Assembly (NCBI RefSeq): GCF_019697375.1
Contig: NZ_JAHCDI010000003.1
Location: 310,001-374,000 of the forward strand
Reading direction: 5' to 3'
DNA: 64,000 nucleotides
Source of the DNA: Micromonospora tarapacensis
GTDB lineage: Bacteria > Actinomycetota > Actinomycetes > Mycobacteriales > Micromonosporaceae
Part shown: positions 60,154 through 64,000 of the stretch, piece by piece
How the letters are laid out: every line of letters starts with the position of its first letter
Position numbering within the stretch: position 1 is the stretch's first letter
Notes under the pieces: generated by a model
What the model was told of the DNA's origin: nothing
What the model saw: only the letters and a program-made list of their open reading frames with translations
Databases searched by the model: none
Translations under genes and position numbers: made by a program

Positions 60154-60833
60154 CCAGGGCTGTCCCGCGCGCAGCGACCGTCGTAGCCCTGCTGGGGATG
60201 GGCCTGCTGGCGCCCTCGGCGGCGCTGGCGGCCGAGGACACCTACACCGTGAAGATCCATGGCGGGGGTGCGGTCTACAACTACACCCTCTGCCTGAAGA
60301 CCACCACCACCATGGCGCGACCGCGCGGCAACGGCAGCGACCGAATTTGCAGCGGGAAGAGGAACTCGACCAACGGGTCCTACGACCTGTCCGCCCCGTA
60401 CACGTCGGGCGACACGGTGAAGATGGACATCGAGATGCACACCGGTCTCACCGGGGAGTCGGTCACCAAGGACAACGTCGAGATCACCGGGGCGACCAGC
60501 TGCACGATCTCGGGCCTGGTGCACGCCGGGAAGTTCGAGTGTGACACTCCGATCAACAGCATCAAGTTCTCGCCGCCGGCGATCGAGGCATACACGATCG
60601 ACACCAACGAGGACCGGGCGGTCTCGAAACTGCTCGACTTCATGGCGTGGCTGGTGAGCGCCGCCGCTGTGGCCGGCCTGCTGATCACCGCCGCGACGCT
60701 GGCGTCGCAGGTGCGTCGCGGTGCCCTCGAAGAGCGGACCGAGTACGTGAAACACCTCGCCTTCGTCCTCACAGCGTGCCTGCTGGCGACCACTGCCGGC
60801 CCGATCATCGCGTGGCTCGACATTACCGGGTGA
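60150..60833 (+). CDS. exported protein with VirB2-like C-terminal two-helix segment
   Basis: A 227-residue protein. Signal peptide (ATVVALLGMGLLAPSAALAA), an outer domain of about 120 residues with Cys at YTLCLKTTT, RICSGK, TSCTISG and FECDTP, then two membrane helices (LLDFMAWLVSAAAVAGLLIT and LAFVLTACLLATTAGPIIAW) joined by a basic loop. The two-helix part is paralogous to the next protein and resembles VirB2/TrbC pilins of type IV secretion. GTG 60150 overlaps the preceding stop. Confidence 0.75.
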   Translation: MTRAVPRAATVVALLGMGLLAPSAALAAEDTYTVKIHGGGAVYNYTLCLKTTTTMARPRGNGSDRICSGKRNSTNGSYDLSAPYTSGDTVKMDIEMHTGLTGESVTKDNVEITGATSCTISGLVHAGKFECDTPINSIKFSPPAIEAYTIDTNEDRAVSKLLDFMAWLVSAAAVAGLLITAATLASQVRRGALEERTEYVKHLAFVLTACLLATTAGPIIAWLDITG

Positions 60834-60897
60834 CACCCGCCCGGGCCGGAGTCCGCCCGAGTGGAAGAACGACCGTCCTGACCTCGAAGGAGACACA

Positions 60898-61251
60898 ATG
60901 ATCCTCTCCGACATCTACTACCTGAGCGTGCTGCGGATTTCAGCGGTGCTCCAGGCACCCGCCTATCCCGAGCGCGCTGGCGTCCCGCAGCCCGAGACCG
61001 GTGGATCACTGCCGGAAGGACTCGCCGAGAAGGTCGAGCAGGCGCTGGGCCTCGTCGCGTGGATCGGGACGGCGGCTGGTGTCGTCGGTGTCCTGGCCAC
61101 CGGCGCGGTCATGGCCATCTCGCACAAGCGCGGCGAGAGTTCGGAGCACATGAGCCGCCTCGGCATGGTGCTGGGGGGCTGCATCCTGGTCGCCATGGCC
61201 GGGCCGATCGTCACCTGGCTGTTCGGCAGCGGAGGCGGGGGCACCAACTGA
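60898..61251 (+). CDS. VirB2/TrbC-like small membrane protein
   Basis: A 117-residue protein with two membrane helices (LGLVAWIGTAAGVVGVLATG and LGMVLGGCILVAMAGPIVTW) around a short basic loop (HKRGESSEH), ending in GSGGGGTN. Size and topology fit a T4SS pilin-like subunit, and the end AGPI.TW matches the preceding protein. The N-terminal part (ILSDIYYLSVLRISAVL) could be a weak signal sequence. The ATG has AAGGAG upstream. Confidence 0.75.
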   Translation: MILSDIYYLSVLRISAVLQAPAYPERAGVPQPETGGSLPEGLAEKVEQALGLVAWIGTAAGVVGVLATGAVMAISHKRGESSEHMSRLGMVLGGCILVAMAGPIVTWLFGSGGGGTN

Positions 61252-61303
61252 CCGCCCATCGACCGCGCTCCCGAGCGCTCGTCCGTCCAACAGGGTAGGT
61301 GCC

Positions 61304-62047
61304 ATGAGACCGAGATACGCATCCGGCGACGAGCCGGACGAGGAAAGGCCGTTCTGGCAGCACCGCCGCTGGCAGCTGTCGGCCGCCTTTCTCGCCCTCG
61401 CCCTCTGTACCGGCACGGTCGCGGCGCTCAGTGGTGGCCGCGACGCCAACTCCAGCGTGTCGGCCCCCGCCGGGCCGGTGATCGGCATGCTCGGCCCGGA
61501 CGGATCCCGGCCGCAGGACTGTCGCACCGACGACTCCGCGCAGCGGTTGCCGAGCGAGGCGCCACGGGACATCACCTGGCGACCGCTCAACGGGGCGCAG
61601 ACTCCGCTGTCCGCCTCGGCGGGGCCGCTGAAGACCACCGGGCCGCTGCTGTGGTGTTTCGCGCACACCCCGATGGGGGCGGTCATGGCGGCGCACACCA
61701 TCTCCCGCCAGATGAGTGGGCCTGACTGGCAGGCGGTCAGTGAGCAGCAACTCGTACCAGGTTTGGGGCGGGACTACTTCGACGCGATGCGTGCGTCGAT
61801 GCCGGAGACCGGGCCGGTGCAGACCGTCAACGCCCTGGCCGGATTTCTCGTGCTGAGGTACTCGCCGAGCACCGCCACCGTCCGGGTCCTGGTCCGGCAG
61901 GCGAACGTGCTCTACGTGTCCCTCGACTACATCGTCGACTGGAACGGTGTGGATTGGCAGCTCCGGCCGCTGAACTCCGGGGGCCTGTACAGCCGGGTCA
62001 ACCCCGTCGTCTCGCTCGTCGGCTTCGTGCTGTGGAACGAGGTGTGA
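61304..62047 (+). CDS. single-pass protein with VirB8-like outer domain
   Basis: A 247-residue protein: cytoplasmic N-terminus, one membrane helix (WQLSAAFLALALCTGTVAAL) and an outer domain of about 195 residues. The outer domain has FAHTPMGAVMAAHTISRQMS, TVNALAGFLVLRYSPSTATV and LYVSLDYIVDWNGVDWQLRP. Topology, length and the terminal strand pattern resemble VirB8/TcpC NTF2-like proteins of T4SS. Similarity is by topology more than by motif, so the assignment is moderate. It lies 1 nt before the VirB6-like gene. Confidence 0.68.
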   Translation: MRPRYASGDEPDEERPFWQHRRWQLSAAFLALALCTGTVAALSGGRDANSSVSAPAGPVIGMLGPDGSRPQDCRTDDSAQRLPSEAPRDITWRPLNGAQTPLSASAGPLKTTGPLLWCFAHTPMGAVMAAHTISRQMSGPDWQAVSEQQLVPGLGRDYFDAMRASMPETGPVQTVNALAGFLVLRYSPSTATVRVLVRQANVLYVSLDYIVDWNGVDWQLRPLNSGGLYSRVNPVVSLVGFVLWNEV

Positions 62048-62048
62048 C

Positions 62049-63354
62049 GTGGCAGAGTGCGCTACCGGTGACGCCGTCTACATCGGCACGGTCGGGCAGG
62101 TGGTCGGCTTCTTCGAGCGGGGCATCGACGGCATTCTCAGCGACATCGCCAGCGCCATCCTGGGTGCGGCGGTCGAACTCTTCGCCAACCTCGGCGACAT
62201 CCCCACGATCGGCGACGAGAGCCTCAACGACAGCATCCACCTTCAGACCGACTGGTTGGTCGTCACGATCGCGGTCGCCTCGCTGCTGGCGGCGGCCTTC
62301 CGGATGGCGCTGGAACGCAAGGGGCAGTCCCTCGTCGTGGCGCTGATGGGTCTGGTCCGCATGGTCCTCACCGTGTCGGCCGCCTGGTGGGTGGTCAACT
62401 GGCTCGCCAGCGAGGCGGACGCCTACACCGATCATCTCTACGAAGAGGGCATCAAGGCACAGCTCAAGCTGATCGCCAACTGCGGCACGGACGGCCTCAC
62501 CGCCTTCCTGCTGATCATCATCGGGCTGTTGCTGCTGATCGCCGGCTGTATCCACATCATCCTGATGTACATCCGGCTCGGCGTGATGGTGCTGCTCACC
62601 GGCACGCTGCCGTTGGCCGCCGCGGCCTCGATGTCCGAGTGGGGCGGGGGGTGGTGGCGCAAGCACATCGCCTGGATGGTCGCCTGGCTGGCATTCAAAC
62701 CGGTGGTCGGGCTGATCATGTATTCGGGTGCGGCCATGATCGGTGCCACCGACGACATGGAAGGCGCGGACAACGCCAAGCACTACAAGATCGCCGGCGC
62801 CGCCGTCCTGCTGATGGCCGCGGTCGCACTGCCCGCGCTGATGCGGCTGGTCGTGCCGGCAATGGCGAGCCTCGGCTCGCGCGACGGCGTCGGCGCGGGC
62901 GCCGCCGCCGGTGCCGCCGGCGCGGGAGCGGTGGCGAGTGGCGCCAAGAAGATCGCCGGCGGCGCGGCCTCGGCGGCCTCCGCCGGCAGGTCCCGGGGCC
63001 GAGCGGCGGCAGTTCGTCGCCGGGCGGCGCCTCGGGTGGCGGCCGGTCGGCCGGCGGCTCCGGGGCAGCCCATCCGGTAGCGGTTCCGGTAGCGGGTCCG
63101 GTGGTGGTTCCGGCGGGTCCGGTGGCGGTTCCGGCGGGTCCGGTGGTGGTTCCGGCGGTTCCGGCGGTTCCGGTGGCGGGTCGGGCAGCGGTGGGTCGAG
63201 ATCCGGGCAGATCGCCCGGGGTGCGGTCGGCGTCGCCGCCTCGACGGTCGGTGCCGCGGCCTCGGCGGTGCAGCTGGGCGCACGCGCCGTGACCAGCACC
63301 CACAAGCACGCCAGCAACATCGCCAGTGGAGCGCTGCCCGACAGACATGACTAG
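62049..63354 (+). CDS. VirB6/TrbL-like polytopic protein with Gly-Ser tail, frame interrupted twice
   Basis: About six membrane helices (residues 60-290), including LIIIGLLLLIAGCIHIILMY and GVMVLLTGTLPLAAAASMSE, and the loop WWRKHIAWMVAWLAFKPVVG typical of VirB6/TrbL pore proteins. The tail is Gly/Ser-rich and ends HKHASNIASGALPDRHD. The frame breaks at G runs 62995-62998 and 63062-63065. One added G at each gives RGPSGGSSSPGGASGGG and GSGGSPSGSGSG and exactly 436 codons. GTG 62049 starts 1 nt after the upstream stop. Confidence 0.78.
63080..63196 (+). repeat. Gly-Ser coding tandem repeat
   Basis: Imperfect repeats of GGTTCCGGCGGGTCCGGTGG-type units encode a (GGS)n linker in the VirB6-like tail. 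The tract is prone to slippage. Confidence 0.8.
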
Positions 63355-63456
63355 GGCCTGCGGCGAAGTCCCTGGCTGGCCTGCGGCGGGCTCAGGTTCA
63401 GCCGGAGACTTCGACACACGCCCTTGCTGAGGTCCGGGACAAGGAGAAGGCTCATC

Positions 63457-64000
63457 GTGAGTACGACAGCGGAATCCATGAAGACACCGACGTACGGCAA
63501 CTGGCGTCGCCCCCGCAAGGCGGGACTGGGCTCGCTGGGCCTGGTCGGGACCGTCGGCCTGTTCGGTGGGCTGGTGCTGGTCCTGATCTCCTCCCTGGTC
63601 TCCCTGAACGCGGCCGTGGTGGTAGGGCTTCCGTTCGCGGTGCTGCTGGCGCCGCTGGCGTTCCGCACCGCCGACGGTCGCAACGTCTACGACATGGCCG
63701 CCGTCCGGATCGGTTGGCTGCGCCGCAGGTCCAAGGGGCAGCATCTGTACGCCGCCGGGCCGCTGTCGACGCGCCCGGGTGGCCGGTTCCGCCCACCCGG
63801 GCTGCTGAGCCGCGTGGTCATGATGGAGGGACGCGACCCGTACGACCGCCCCTTCGGGGTGCTCTACCACCGCAACCGCAACCAGTACACCATCGTGCTC
63901 AGCTGCGAGCCGGACGGCGGTTCGCTCGTCGACCCCGACCAGGTCGACACCTGGGTGGCGCTCTGGGGTGAGTGGCTGTCCCGGTTGTCGCACGAGCCGG
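63457..64000 (+). CDS. SCO6880-family membrane protein (5' part only)
   Basis: The first 181 codons, open to the window edge. A cytoplasmic N-terminus (KTPTYGNWRRPRKAGLGSLG) leads to two membrane helices (LVGTVGLFGGLVLVLISSLV and AVVVGLPFAVLLAPLAFRTA), then a soluble part (YDMAAVRIGWLRRRSKGQHL, GVLYHRNRNQYTIVLSCEPD, VDTWVALWGEWLSRLSHEP). This is the layout of SCO6880-family proteins, encoded next to VirB4- and VirD4-like ATPases in Streptomyces. GTG 63457 has AAGGAGAAGG upstream. Confidence 0.8.
   Translation, partial: MSTTAESMKTPTYGNWRRPRKAGLGSLGLVGTVGLFGGLVLVLISSLVSLNAAVVVGLPFAVLLAPLAFRTADGRNVYDMAAVRIGWLRRRSKGQHLYAAGPLSTRPGGRFRPPGLLSRVVMMEGRDPYDRPFGVLYHRNRNQYTIVLSCEPDGGSLVDPDQVDTWVALWGEWLSRLSHEP

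Noticed and set aside
1..64000. tRNA or rRNA genes and phage integration sites
   Set aside because: No cloverleaf-like sequence, rRNA segment, integrase or long direct-repeat attachment site was recognised by eye.

Overview
The window is very GC-rich actinobacterial chromosome. Gene content (GlnR, mycothiol synthase MshD, a Cys-rich leader peptide before SseA, DUF397/XRE pairs, an HbhA-like locus, an SCO6880-family protein) points to Micromonosporaceae or a close relative. Many genes start directly 6-8 nt after a TANNNT -10 box, as expected for leaderless actinobacterial mRNAs. I saw no rRNA or tRNA gene and no CRISPR array.

Layout. 1-6.6 kb: FAD oxidase (partial), DUF4031, HD hydrolase, FUSC exporter, PrsW protease, GroES-like protein and AI-2E transporter, with a hairpin element and a GGGGC-type tandem repeat at 695-955. 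6.7-14.3 kb: DinG helicase, DUF402, PPK2, a DUF47-Pit phosphate-uptake operon behind a possible PHO box, an oxidoreductase and a NUDIX hydrolase. 14.3-17.1 kb: glnR, a polysaccharide deacetylase and mshD. 17.3-20.8 kb: membrane protein, DUF2993 protein, and leader peptide-sseA-DUF1416. 20.9-29.8 kb: a 1456-residue secreted S8/kelch protein, a divergent winged-helix regulator, a glycogen-debranching-type enzyme with an SCP2 protein, and DsrE. 29.8-45.5 kb: nitrobindin, aminotransferase IV, Fur, YgfZ, BKACE, asparaginase, an XRE-HbhA-DUF2516-hydrolase operon similar to Mycobacterium Rv0474-Rv0476, an SDR/WYL-regulator pair, and an ABC exporter with a NarL-type two-component system. 45.6-49 kb: a duplicated and partly collapsed XRE/DUF397 cassette and a tandem GNAT.

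49.1-64 kb is the most unusual part. It encodes a secreted thaumatin-ricin fusion, a LysM-like single-pass protein, an unrecognised 654-residue protein, a mycosin-like S8 protein without its catalytic Ser and oxyanion Asn, and a double transglycosylase-like protein with a ricin domain. An ECF sigma/anti-sigma pair follows, then a run resembling a type IV secretion apparatus: MinD-like protein, two VirB2-like proteins, a VirB8-like protein, a VirB6/TrbL-like protein and the start of an SCO6880-family protein. My inference is a chromosomal envelope/secretion system under its own sigma factor that continues beyond the right edge.

Data quality. Eight genes are broken at 13 sites. Every break is repaired by adding one base, nearly always in a G or C run, and every repaired gene becomes a whole number of codons. 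Homopolymer undercalling is more likely than gene decay. These genes are given as single frame-interrupted features.
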